Part shown: in pieces, positions 33,354 to 45,452 of the stretch | Layout of the letters: every line of letters starts with the position of its first letter | Numbering within the stretch: the stretch's first letter is position 1 | Source: Galerina marginata | Lineage: Eukaryota > Basidiomycota > Agaricomycetes > Agaricales > Galerinaceae | Assembly (NCBI GenBank): GCA_023014335.1 | Contig: JAECYW010000002.1 | Coordinates: 124,001 to 188,000 of the forward strand | Length of the DNA stretch: 64,000 bases | Reading direction: 5' to 3' | Position numbers and translations under genes: made by a program | The notes under the pieces: model-generated | The model's database searches: none | What the model was told of the DNA's origin: nothing | Seen by the model: the letters and a program-made list of their open reading frames with translations, nothing else

Positions 33354-35762
33354 CTACTTCGACCGCGTAAACCGATCCAAAGCAGACGGCTTCTTCCCCT
33401 CCCCGGACCCACCAGCCGTCTTCGCCTTCGCCTCAGCCACAGCCCGCTTCTTCTCCTCTCTCTGCTTCTCCAGTTTCGCCCGAATGGCAATCTATAAAAA
33501 AAGAAAAAAAAGGCAATCCATCAGCCACTGCGCAACAAGCCACCGAGCAACAATAACGCAAACAGAACAGAACACAACAAAAAGCGAAAACCGAGGAAAG
33601 GAAGAAAGCAAAACGAAAAAAAAAAAAAAAAACCAAAAAGAAAAAGAAAAAGAAAGAAAAGAAAACCCACCGCAGCAGGATCAACCACATTCTTCCTCTG
33701 CTTCCTCAAATACCGTTTCATACTCTTCCCCTTCCCCCTCATCCTCCTCTTCTCCCTCTCCTCTCTATTCTTCTTCCTCGTCTCTTCATCCGCGCCTTCA
33801 TCCTCATCCGGCGCGGGACCCCCCTCAGAGTCGTCGATTTTCCCGGACACGCGCAGCCGGTCGATACGCGGGAGACGGGCGTATGGGATTTCGGTGCGTT
33901 GGGTTTGGGCTGGTAGGGGTTTGGAGTTGTTTTTGTTTTTACTTGATGATGAGGTGGTGGTGGTGGTGGTTGAGAGGGTGTTGGTGGTGGTGAGTTTGGA
34001 CTCTGGCTCGAGGTTGCCGACCATATCCGGGTCGAGGGTGATCATGTCCGGTTGGATCTATCAGCCATCCCAGTTCAGTTTTTTTTCTGAGGCTTGGAAG
34101 AAAAAAAAAACAGGAGAATGAACAGGAACAGACCTTATCCAACAACGCCTTGACCTCCCTCTCGCTCCTCGCTTTCTTGTTCTCATACGGGTCGGCCTCG
34201 CGGCTGTCAAAGTTCGGCTCTCCGCTGCCCGGCACGAGGAGGCTCGACAGCCCGGCGGCGTGGCCTACTGTGAGGATATCCTGGAACGGCGCGAAGCGCA
34301 AGGATGTTAAGGGACGGTGCGGGATGGGGTGGGTCATGTACAAAGGTGGCGGGGTGCGGATGTGGAATGGCGCGTGGACCGAGGGGGGGTTGTATACCTG
34401 GACTAACCATCAGTACGAAAAGAAGAGAGAGAGAGAGAGAAACAAGGGAAAAAGGCATACATTAACACTCCCACCACTAGCCACGCCCAAATACCCCCTC
34501 GCGCTCCATTCAACCTCCGGATCCCCACCCCCCCTAACCGCCCACTCCCTCACCGCGCCCTTCCAATTCCGACAATCCCACACCTTAACCGTCCCATCCC
34601 TCCCCGAACTCGCCATATACCTTCCCCCGCTCCCCGGGTCCACCGCAACACTCACCACCGGCCCCATATGCGCGAGGAGCTGCACGGCCGGGTGCGGGAG
34701 GTTGGGCGTCCAGAGGGTGATGCGCCCGTTGGGGTGCCCGAGGTGGATGACGGCGGTGTGCTGGTTTTGGGTCATGGTGTGGCATGCGCCGAGCTTGGTG
34801 CGGTGCTCGATTAGGAGCTGGCCGGTGGATGTGTCTTGGTATTTGAGGTAGCCTGGGTTTCCCTGTGGGAGGAGGTTAGGTTAGGTTAGGTTAGAAGGGG
34901 ATGGGGGAGGGAGGGGGGACGGACGATGGAGGCTAGGAGCCAGTGGTAGGGGAGGAATTCGAGCCGGGTTGGTTCGATGTGCCCTTTGAGACAGTGTAGC
35001 TCGACACCGTCGCGGTCGTAGATGAAGACGTATTTTTTTTGGGCGACGGCGAAATATGAGTGGTCTTGTAAGAACCTTGAGGCTAGATCTGAGAAGGTGC
35101 GATGCGCGAAGGATTAGACGGACATACGTGATATCTCTACACGTTTCTTGGAGCTGTAATTCAGCGTGGACGGTGCCCGTCTGCCAGTCGAAGGTAGAGA
35201 CGTGTCCTGTCCGTCCTGCAATTGCTAAATGTCTACGAAAAAAATAAGCCCTCAAATCAAAAAAAAATATAAAAGAAAATCCACACCGTCCATTCCTCGT
35301 ATACCTCGACCGATACGGCCCCCCATCCAACTTAAACTCCCTCCTCCCCACCCCCGCCTCCAGCCCAGCAGACCGCACAATCTCCTCCTGCCCAACCCTC
35401 CACGTCCGGTCCATCTCGCCCTCCACCTCCATCGCCCCCGCGTCCTCCAGCATCAACATCTCCGCATCCTCAAGCAGCACCGCCGCCCGCGCGCTCTGTG
35501 CGCTCTGCCGGTGCAGCTGCGTGCGCAGCTTCTTGTTCGCTATGTGTTTGTATGAGGCCACATCGTCCGGGAGGGGCTTGGTGTCTTGGAGGGATTTGGG
35601 GATGGATGTGTTTTTTATGAGGGTGTTGCGCGTGTGGTCGCTGGCCGGTTTGGGTTGTGGTTTTTTTGGGTGGTTTGAGGAGGAGGAGGAGGAGGCATGG
35701 TGTGTTTTGCGTTTCTTTTGGAGGGGCTGGATCGCTTCTGCTTTTGCGATCAGTGAATCCAT
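33354..35762 (-). CDS. UTP7: U3 snoRNP WD40 protein Utp7 / WDR46
   Basis: The ATG is at 35762 ([19 protein letters not shown]) and the last exon ends ALDRFTRSK with TAG at 33354-33356. After a charged N-terminus the exons give [98 protein letters not shown] and the BING4-type C-terminal domain ([40 protein letters not shown]). The tail is basic ([15 protein letters not shown]). Utp7 belongs to the small-subunit processome and acts in 18S rRNA processing in the nucleolus. About eight exons; introns contain A-rich and AG-rich runs (33604-33660, 34426-34440). A Ser/Thr-rich linker near 33950-34000 is low-complexity. Confidence 0.95.
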
Positions 35763-36035
35763 GGAGGGAGGACTGGCAGAAAATAAAAATGCGGACAGGT
35801 TAGGCGTGCGAATTGCTTTGGCAGTACGGCCCGGATCCCGCCAATTTATCTTCGGAGCGCTTGACCACCAACCACCACCACCACCACTACCGCTATAACC
35901 TTCTACGCCGACGCCCATACCTATTACTGCCACAGACCGCAACTAAAATCATCATCACAACCCTGTTACTGTCATTTTTCTCGAAATCTTAACGTTTCTC
36001 ACTTTCACTTTCAAGATCGCCTCCGGGTCCATCTT
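35763..36035. promoter_or_regulatory. Upstream region of UTP7
   Basis: It contains a segment at 35780-35818 (AATAAAAATGCGGACAGGT and following) that recurs almost unchanged at 36940-36973, at the join of the two tandem repeat units. This suggests that the repeat region picked up part of the UTP7 promoter, or the reverse. Confidence 0.4.
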
Positions 36036-37990
36036 AAATTTCAATCGACACGCTCACATCCTGCCGACCAGTTATCCTCGAACGTACTGTCAATCATGTG
36101 CAATTCTTTGTACAACTTGAACCACTCTCGCAGCTCCAAACCCCGCAGATCGTGCTGCCTATCACGATGCTCGTCTCAGAATTCGACAGCACAAGATTTC
36201 CAGAGGTTCTGCTCACGATCACTGCCCGCACTGTGACCTTAGACTGTCCACCTTCGTTCCACCATCGAGCTCGCAGCTTCAGGGGGACAATTATCGAGCT
36301 TAATTGCTGCGTGCACTGGCAAATTTCTTTCGGCCCGCCCTTATCCTCCTCAAATACAGCAGAATCTTACAGCCCTGCCCTGAACAGGACCTCGAGATGT
36401 TCCAGCAATGCCTCAGCACCTATTATCCAACTCAACCCAACCCATGGGCAAGTAACGAGTCAATCGCGAACGTGATGGTTATTGCCTGTGATTCTTCTCA
36501 TTTTAAAGGGTTCTTCGTGTTCTCCTCCGAATCATGACTGGTCAATATCAATACGTGCTATTTATTTCACAGAAAGTGGTGTTATCCCTCTGAAATACAG
36601 GCGAATAAATTATCGCCCCCTCGTTACAACCATATCTGTCAGCGTTATCCCTCCCAAAAAATCAAATTCATGACGCACGCGCAGCATTGGATGACTTCAT
36701 TGACCCCCGGCCTTGGTCTAACCGAAAATTCTCCTGGGTTGGCGATCTCCAATTTGTCCGAGCCTTACACCGTTTGCTCAATGCCCAATGCTGCCAGTGT
36801 TGGCCTCTTTCACCACATCGTCGAACTGGCAGCTATTAGTACGCGGTTGGTCGAGCAAATCAAGTGGTCGCGCCTACAAACCCTGCCCTGTACGCTGGCA
36901 TTTTCTCGTCGGAGTGCTCATTGGATTCCTGGCCAAATAAAAATGCGGACATGGTATGCGTACGAATCTTGCTAGTAATATAAATTTCAATCGACACGCT
37001 CACATCTTGCCCACCACTGGCAGTTGTCCTCAAATAGGCTTATAGTCAATTATATGCAGTGCTTTGTACAACCTGGACCACTACCGCAGGTTAAGACCTC
37101 ACAGATCGTGCTGCCTATGCTCGTTTCAGAATTCGACAGCACAGGATTTCCAGAGGTTCTGCTCACGATCACTGCACGCACGGTGACCTTGGACTGTCCG
37201 CGCCTCGTTCCACCATCGAGCTGGTCGCTTCAGGGGACAATTGTCGAGCTCACTTCAAGTTGCTACGTGCACTGGTAAATTACTTTCGGCCCGCCCTTAT
37301 CCTCTTCAAATGCAGCAGAACCTTACAGCGCGCTTGAAAATAGGACCTTGAGACGCTTCCGCAATGTCTCAACCACTACTCGAGTATTATCCAACCCAAC
37401 CCAAGGGCAAGGAATGAGTCAATCGCGAATGTGATAGTTATTGCCTGTGATTCTCCTCATTTTAAAAGGTTCTTCGTGTTCTCCTCTGAATCATGACTGG
37501 TCAATACGTGCTGTTCATTTCACAGAAAGTGGTGTTATGCCTCTGAAATACAGGCGAATAAATTATTGCCCTTCGTTGCAGCCAAATATCTGCCAGCACT
37601 ATCCCTTCCCAAAGATCAAATTCATGACGCACGCGCAGCATTGGATGACTTCATTGGCCTCTGGTCTAAAGGAAAATCTTCCTCGGTTGAAGAACTCTTT
37701 GGCTGTCCGAGTCTTACACCGTGCCCATTGCTGCCAGTGTTGGCCTCTTTCACCACATCGTCGAACTGGCAGCTGTTACGCGGTTTGTTGAGCAAGTCAA
37801 GTGGTCGTGCCTACAAGCTCTGTACGCTGGTATTTTCTCGTCGGAGCGCTCATTGGATTCCGATTTTTTGGAATTCCCGCTGGCCATTCGTGAATCACTC
37901 AAAATGACCAAATATCGCTGGGCAGGCTTTGTTGACGCACACCCCAAAGCCTTAACACAAATTCTTTGCTCCGGCCACTCTTCGGCCATA
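36036..37990 (+). repeat. Tandem direct duplication (two ~0.95-kb units) of a decayed gene
   Basis: Unit 1 (about 36036-36975) and unit 2 (about 36986-37990) align along most of their length, both beginning CAATCGACACGCTCACATC. Both contain TTCCAGAGGTTCTGCTCACG and the AAATCAAATTCATGACGCAC block, plus TGGCCTCTTTCACCACATCG. One frame (IVLP..LVSEFDST.FPEVLL) is kept in both, with a 6-base in-frame difference, but stops and frame changes follow in each unit. The far end of unit 2 reads SLKMTKYRWAGFVDAHPKAL before a stop. The composition resembles an LRR/F-box gene, but I could not identify the parent. Confidence 0.7.
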
Positions 37991-38786
37991 TAATCGAAGC
38001 ACTGCAATATCGAAGCTGTCATCGTCTGGTTTTGCCTAGACAATTTCGGCTCTACTGTGTTTGTCACGAACTGATTGAAGAGGAAATTCAAGGACTTTTT
38101 CGGCTAGTCTTCTTTTAAATGCAAGATGCTCGGGTGGAGCTTTTCATCGACCTACACGACATATCACAGCAAAGGCATTTGTGCTTTATGGAGTCAGGTC
38201 CTCTGGACACTATTCATATCGTTCTCCGAAGAACCTTTAATCATTCCTTTGGCATTTAGGCTCCTTGCAGATCATGGCAAGGGAGACAGACTTATATGTT
38301 CTACCACAATTTGTTGTCAGAATATGGCTACAAATTGGCTTAGCACTATTTCTGTTAACACCTGAACTCATGCTGGCTCCTATTAGGTTTTAATTGTACT
38401 GTACAGTATGTCGTGCGTTTTTGGCCAGGGGTTTTTCTCACTAGGATTGGTTAAACCCAACAAAAGCTGCTTGGTGTCCGGAAGTTCCTTGTAATATACT
38501 CCTTTGTTCCTTCCTGTCGGGATTGGTTCTTCTTCGTCTTCGTGATTGGATAGACTCGGTCATGCTTTTGAAACCATCTTTATGTTGCGCCTAATTCACA
38601 GTACTACTCAATCATTGCTACAGATTATTTGTATGTACCTTCACCCCGCGTGTACCTGTCATTTAGCACTATTTCTTATGCTTTCAATCGTCAGCCCCGA
38701 GAATTTACACCGTGAATAACCAGGCCACCAACGATAATCAGAAAGCACGATTCAACACAAAAGAAAAGACGAGACCATCGATCGTT
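37991..38786. other. Intergenic, no gene recognised
   Basis: Only short frames are present. The 3' end of copy C lies at the right border. Confidence 0.45.
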
Positions 38787-41542
38787 CACTGAACCCTGTT
38801 TTCTTCACCTGAGGTCGACTCAGTCCGCAGTATGGTATTTATCTTTTTCCAATCTTCATGTTCAACAGACGCCGAAATACCATGGCTAGACCCAACGTCA
38901 ACGACGGAGAAAAAGCAAGAACAGATGTAGAATTAAAGACGTACGAATCCTTGAGGTGTAACTGGATGCCCTTCCAGCTGTAGAGCCTGGATTTGGTCGA
39001 CGCACATCGCAAGCAGAGGAACTCGCATTCATCGACGCAAACAGGGTTGCGGTACGTCCTGTCGCCCAAAAAATATACATAATCCAGGTTATTGATTGGG
39101 CGGGATATGTCATGGCTGGAACAACCATTGGTTCAAACTAAGGATCCAAAAGAGTGGCTGACAAGATGCACGCACATATCTTTGGCGTGTTCGATGATGA
39201 CCGCCAGGGGTTTTGCAAAAATTTCCAAGTCAGGGCAGTGGTTGCACATCCAGTTGTGCTGCCAGATATCAGGCTCCGGCTTCTCTCGCGACTTTACCCT
39301 CGCTTCTGCCTCGGGTCCCACCAGACCCAACGATAGAGCGTCATGGGGGTTGTATTTGGATCTTTCAATGTGGTGATACACCTGAAAATATTCAATGAGG
39401 CAAACTTCCTTGTGAAGACGGCAAACATACAGCACCCTGCCAGGTGTACGCCGTCCTGCCAACCCTTGTCGGAGGACAAATCAAACAAACAAAACGCTTA
39501 TCCAGCGCATCCATTTCCCAAACCTGAGTGGTGGCAGGGTCGAGTCCGAGCAGTCGTACGAGTACTTTTGCAACATCGTGTCCCCGCCGCGAGAAATGCA
39601 GCTTCTTCTCCCAAGATTGCTCCAATTCGCGGCAGCCCATGTGGGGTACTACACCATCCCATCCTATCAAGGAGCCTCCTGCTCGAATGCCATCGTTCAC
39701 AGAACAAGGGCATTGAAAAACCGAGGTCGCAAGATTTAGAACATTGAGATCTGGGGAGGTGGTGCTTTCGACAGCACACGATGAAGAGCTGGGTAGAAAG
39801 GAGGCGAGCTGTTTCATCGTCAATGTTGTCCAATTGTCAACCTCCTGCGGAAGAAGCTTGAGAACATCCTTTTCGACAAGCGAGTCATCATGATCAGGAG
39901 GTGCGTTCATCAGTCTCAATACCGAATCAAACTGCATGACAGCCGCGGAATATGGTGGAAGGTAAGCCCACGTTACCGGGGGAGAGTTTATGCAGTAGTC
40001 TTTATAGCCGTTTCTGACAAAGTCGGTGCGGAGTCTTCTTACGCGAATTTGTGTTGCAGCGGTGATGTCTGGTACCAACAGTGGCTGAAGTCGGGCCCAG
40101 CCTTACCAGAGCAATGGTCTGAGCGAGCAGAAGATGCTAGAGCAGAGAAAATACTCACTTCTCTTCCCCAATCTCGATATTCCTGTGGTGCTGACTAGAT
40201 TTGTTAGAATCTTTGTATTGAATAGAGCGTTGTCGACATCCGCAGCTTTGAACCCCAGTCTTTTGAATCGTGCCTTGATACTGATTAAAAGGTCAGAATG
40301 AAACACGCAATAACTGTCCGAGGCGTTATACTTACTTTGGCAACAAAGAAGGAACCGTTGAAGATGCTTTGCCATATACCATGGTTTCGTAGAATTTCGC
40401 CCATGCTAAACAGTTATCATATTCCTAGACTACAGGTATTAGTACGGATTTTACGGGGAGATGGGCAGAGTGTATCACAGCTTTGCTTGTTGTGGTCAGT
40501 TCATGTCTTTCTTGTTTGTATCTTTCCAGTGCTTCTTTCGCATCTGGAACACGAGCGACTATCGCATTTTCTAGTCTTTGGACCGTAGATGTGATTTCAC
40601 CGAGCTCTGCCCTATTAATCCTGATCTGAGAAAACCCCGGAGTATCTTCAACGGAAGGATGAATCGCTGTGGTTTGTTAAGAGAATTTGGTCAGGGAACC
40701 AGAAGCTGAAAGGTCAAGAACATACGTATAATCTGCACCTTCCTGGCTAGATGTGTAGCGAAAGAGCCATATTCGTCATAACTTATGAACCTGACCAAAC
40801 ACTCAACTCGGTTGGCAGAACAATGCAGTGAGAAGCTATGTTCACTCTTTATGAATGCAGTCGCCACACCTTCGTTGATAAGGTGTGGCAAGCAGAGGTG
40901 CCGGACTAGCACCACATTTCTGTTTTATTATTTCGAATCAAGAGTTTTGAGGATGTGCCTTAGAAAACGAACCTCGCAGATCAAAGGATTGAACAGTAGA
41001 TCAGCCCGTTTGTAACCAGTGAGGTTTGACGGAACCTTGGGAATATCAGGGTAATTCCCAAATGCTGACCTCCAGACTGGGCTGGACGATCGATCCTTAA
41101 GCAAGTCTCGAAATGTTGTGTCGGTCTTCGTCAACTGCAAAAGATCGATTGGATGTAGATACTCCAGGACCTAAAACCAGAGGTTTGATCTGATCCTATC
41201 GCGTGTTTTCTGGCTAGGGATTGCATGGCCATACCTCCAACATAATTTCCACTGGTATGGTTCTAAAAAACTCTGTATCCTTGGAATGCGAGAGAGTTTT
41301 ACGAAGTACTCCAGACGATCGAAGTTTTTCTCTATATTCCTTGCGAACCCATAGCGCCAAGACGTTGGCTACAGGTCAAATTCTTTTAGGTTTGAATAGA
41401 AAGCAACGGGATAGAACGACCGCGTACCAGTCTTAGCCCTCCGAAGCCTCTTTTCCCAGTCACAGTCGTGATCTAGTTGATACGAGGACAAGAAATCATC
41501 CTCTGGGTCTTGATAGAGCTCATCTTGCCGCTGGTAATTCAT
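38787..41542 (-). pseudogene. Zinc-finger F-box family, copy C (splice-site damage)
   Basis: All parts of the family are present: start MNYQRQDELYQDPEDDFLSS (ATG 41542), F-box IPVEIMLE-VLEYLHPIDLLQL, CEKCGASPAPLL...CGDC zinc cluster, the long exon 40078-39392, FVCLIC, WMCNHC and the end TSGEENRVQ (TGA 38787-38789). But the donor of intron 4, GT in copies B and E (TTC|GTAAAG), is AT here (TTCATAAAG). Without splicing the frame stops directly after CGDCIHKE. The exon 8/9 join also does not keep frame with the usual sites. One late zinc ligand is changed: CASTKSRLY for CASTKCRLY. It lies outside the inverted duplication and is the most diverged full-length copy. It may still make a short F-box plus zinc-cluster protein. 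Confidence 0.72.
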
Positions 41543-43598
41543 GTCAGATCCGACTATCGATCAAGACACTGAAAAAAGTTCGTTTGAACGATTAAGGGCC
41601 GCCATAGTGTCTCGACACAAACCCTCACGCGTGAACGTGACGTTGCATTGATGAACTGCTCAGGCATCTGTTCATACAGCTTCAGTCAAATCACAGTAAA
41701 AGGTGCTTTGCGCGCAAACTTTTGCACGGAGGAACATTTGTGGGAGATGACCGAAAGCGGCAAGTTTACAATCGGCACACAGAATTGCAGAATTTTCGGG
41801 CAATTTACTTCCCATGGCCGCAGACGCCGACGGAGGTTTAAATTTCTACTAGTACCCAGCCACCGGATCGACAAAACGTACTTACCTCCCTCACTTGCTC
41901 GCCCAAATGCTTTCGGACAACATTTATCAATACAGGAGGTGTACCTACTCAAGCTCACCTATACTAGCAATTGCAGTAAACAAACCCAGTCAAGACTTTA
42001 TCTGACAATGACATTAGCAGTACGAAGAACCTCAAGAAGGGGGCCAAGGCCGGCTGAGCTAACATGAACCACAACAAATTTATGCAAATGGCCATTTACA
42101 CGATGACATACAGGTGGCAAAAAATGCGTTTAAAATAACAGTCTTTAGCTGCGTTAATTAACGCTTAAAAGGATGAAGCGGCCACCGAGGAGCAGCTTCT
42201 TCGCTGCCGGAGAAATGCCTTCACTTACTTGGTGGTCAGGTGGGCTCTTAATTTTCCCTTCGACAGCCACGTCCTCCGACCGACCTTTGAGAGGACAAAT
42301 GTTCCCAAAGGCGCAGCCGAAATTACGACGAATCGGATTTGCTTACTGAAGGATATCCCCACCGGCAGAAGACGCCCTCTCGCACACACCCGAAAAATAT
42401 CGCAAGAGGAATAGGGTGTCAGTACTTACACCGGATAATTTTGCCGGTGCAAATTTTTTAGAAGTTCAATGAGGGGGTAACGGCTCGGGTGGGGAATCCA
42501 TGCCCGGCACGACTGCGAGATCTACTAAAAATGGTATGACTGAAACGACAAAAGCTCTCAAAAACTCTGGGAACGCACCCTGTCGATCCGGTTTCGATCA
42601 TCGCCAGGTATTCTAGGTCAAAGTCGCAGGATACCCCACTACCGAGGCTAGCCCGGGGAAACAGTTCGACACTGTCACCTTTGACCAGCGCGGTACCGAG
42701 CTCAGCCATAGGTGCCTTTTCTATTGCTTCTGCGGAGATCCATTTTGGTATGACAGGACGAGAAGAAAGTGAATCCTTGAAATCTGATCAGATGAATAGC
42801 CTAAACGTGGCAAGAACACAGGCAGTGGGGTAACAATATCTTTGCCGCCTTCACACCCCGAAGGCGAAACCGACCATGGCGATTCACAAAGAACATGAAA
42901 ATAGGATCTGCCGGGCTTGACATGTCCTCATTGCTCAAGGTGGGTGCATCATCACCTGAGCCAGCGCTCGGACATCGCAACGTCGTTATCATTGACCGTG
43001 TGGTTGAGGAACAGTGTATAGCATGATTACAGGTGGACACGAAGGTATGTGACCGAATACATAGATCTTCTGTCACGTCAACTTCGTCTACCTCGGCGAC
43101 TGAGGTGTCGTACACGAGCGGGCGCATCAGTGATCACGCAGGCATCTGTCGACATTGCTGGTTGTTATCCTCGAGCACGGGGACATGTCGACAGAGCTAT
43201 GGGCTATGAGCTATTGTACATTCGGCATCAATGCGTTCGTCAACAACAGCTGCCGGGGTATTAGCCTGATTTAAATAGAAAAATAATCACGACTCACTCG
43301 TTGCACAGGACCTTGAGAATTGTCGTCGGATGCATCCTGAAGGCGTGTATCACTGTATGGAGTGGGATGAAAGTTTTGCGAATCATGACCACGTGGTTCA
43401 GGCGGCAGGTATTAGGCGACAGCAGGAGGTTGATATTCGGTACAATGTTGGTAGAACGCCTTGGAATGACATTACGCTGCGTTGAGCGTTGTTGGTACAG
43501 ATTAACCGAGGTTAAATAGTTTTGCTTTTATCAAGCTTTTATTCCGGAGTATCTTGTGTCTTCAACTGGTCTTCAACATTCTTCCAAACCTTGAGACG
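41543..43598. other. 2-kb region, no clear gene
   Basis: Open stretches at 42458-42709 (minus) and 42801-43127 (minus) show no domain. On the plus strand, after an acceptor at about 43308, there is a protein-like stretch with HPEGVYHCMEWDESF and VGRTPWNDITLR before a stop near 43486. Its upstream exon (43049-43258, open) does not join it in frame with the best donor, so I list it here rather than as a gene. Confidence 0.35.
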
Positions 43599-45452
43599 CT
43601 AATGCTCATTGCCGCGAACGGGACTCACATATGCTATGGTAGTGTTTGTAATATGCGGGAGATTAAGGTGCATTAGGTCAAGCGCGGTTGAGTGTACTTG
43701 ACGGAGCTTGTTACGAGCATTCAGGCTGAGGAACAGACTTAGGTCAAATTCGAAAACCCGAGGGTAGTGTATACTCACGTCGCGAGGAGGGAATTGGCAT
43801 ACACTGAGAGCGGTTTTTGTCACTACTCGTAAGATATCAGGTTGTGAGGGACTCACGCTTGCCGACCACAAAATGGAGGCCAAGAAAGATGAGGCTGTTG
43901 TCTAAGATCACCCACTACGAGGATAAATAAGCAGTGAATTCGACACAAAGGGTTAAAAGACATACGCATAACATGGATGCAACAGTAGCAGCACTGTAAC
44001 GGGTTAGGGAGTCCAAACTTCTAAACACGCCTTAAATTACAACGAACCTTGTTAGTGACCCAATCTCAAAGGCATAGAGGATGAGGCTGTCGATGATAGA
44101 ATGCAACCTAATGGGTGTCTTGATCAGGAGAGTGTCATTGGTCGGCGAAACAGTGAAACTTACATTATGCTCTGTCGCCTCTTTTGCCGCAACAAGTAAA
44201 AGAGCGAGAGCGTGATCAATATATCCACCGCGCAAGAAAGTCCTAGCCCCATCGAAAATAGCCACTAGCACAAGTAGACATATGACAATCATTAGCGACG
44301 TCGACTTCCTACAGCCGGCGGCTTACCAGGAAATGGTGTCTGAAAGCAGGATAACTGCGAAGTCTTATCCTATTTGTGCAGGTCAGTGACAGGGATAAGC
44401 GGTAACGAATACCAACGCACATCAATCCACCAGAGGCTGCGCGACAACGAGAAGGTAAATAAAATCATTAGGTGGAAAATAAGTGGTTCGATAGTCACCA
44501 GATGCTGATGCTGCACGGGTTGAAAGATGTCAGTTCCGGTGAAATCAGTAAGAATTCGATGATGAATCACCTAGGCGGCCGAGAGCTAAAATAAGCTTTA
44601 TTCCACGTTGATTAAAAAGCCGCTACGCAGAGTTTTGTAGGAAACAGACATACGACCAGGATTGTAAGGTAAGCATTCCGTTGACTCACTAAGAATGACC
44701 ATGAGCGAATGATCGCAAAAAGAGACTTCGAAACTCACAATGGTATATTCGATATGCGAATAAACTGGGGACAGGAATCAATATTCAATCTTGTATAGAC
44801 ATTGAGGAGAGCTTGATGCGCTCACCAATGAGTAAGGAACGTAAGAGCCGCCTGAAGAACAATAAGATGGATGTCATGTTGATGGAATCAAACGACATAC
44901 AGTGAGAACGACGCTCAGCTGCAGACCGGGATATGAACATCCTATAGCGATTCGAGCGAAAGGGAGTTACTTACAGCAATAGTCCTACGTCAAACGATAA
45001 GATAAGTTACCAACAATTATTCGGTCAACTCACGAAGGAATATATTCAACATGTCCAATGTTCCCAAAATTTGCGATGAAAGAATCCCATATTGATGCCC
45101 AAACGAGACCCGTATGGATGAGCTCCAGACACCTGTATAAATAGCCGATTCAGGAGAACGATTCCATGCAGCGCGAAAGATTTTAAGCCCAACCATACGA
45201 AGAGAACCTAATCATTCGATTGAGCGTTGCGAAAGTGCAAAACCAGACGAGTGGACTCACAAATGCCTTCAGATCTTTTCGATCGGTAGGGTAGTTCTTA
45301 AAGTATATGATGCACTGCACACTGAAAACACCAGAAAGACTAACCATTTCTCCGGTTAGCGCATAAAATTCAGTGGAAATGCAAGAGAAATACCTGGCTG
45401 AAAAGAGTGCACCAAGCAAGATGGCACCATATGTACCCGGATCGACCCTCAT
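43599..45452 (-). CDS. DUF6534-type multi-pass membrane protein, many small exons
   Basis: The start is MRVDPGTYGAILLGALFSAS (ATG 45452). Joining short exons gives SVQCIIYFKNYPTDRKDLKAF, VLFVWCLELIHTGLVWASIW, then LSVVLTAALTFLTHC, LFAYRIYH, a segment with ILYAFEIGSLTS, NNSLIFLGLHFVVGKLYANS and LLATLNARNKLRQ. These match the pattern I know for the DUF6534 family of mushroom membrane proteins: about seven hydrophobic helices, ending in a YANSLLATLNAR motif. Exons are as short as 18-30 bases. The join after the RIYH exon does not give the expected sequence, so a mis-set intron or decay is possible. Function of the family is unknown. The exact 3' end is unsure. Confidence 0.65.

Noticed and set aside
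33484..33993. 169-residue Lys/Ser/Trp-rich frame on the plus strand
   Set aside because: It is antisense to UTP7 exons and an A-rich intron.
38898..39128. Open frame on the minus strand in copy C
   Set aside because: It is a frame shadow of the SHDISRP/CASTK exons of the zinc-finger F-box family.
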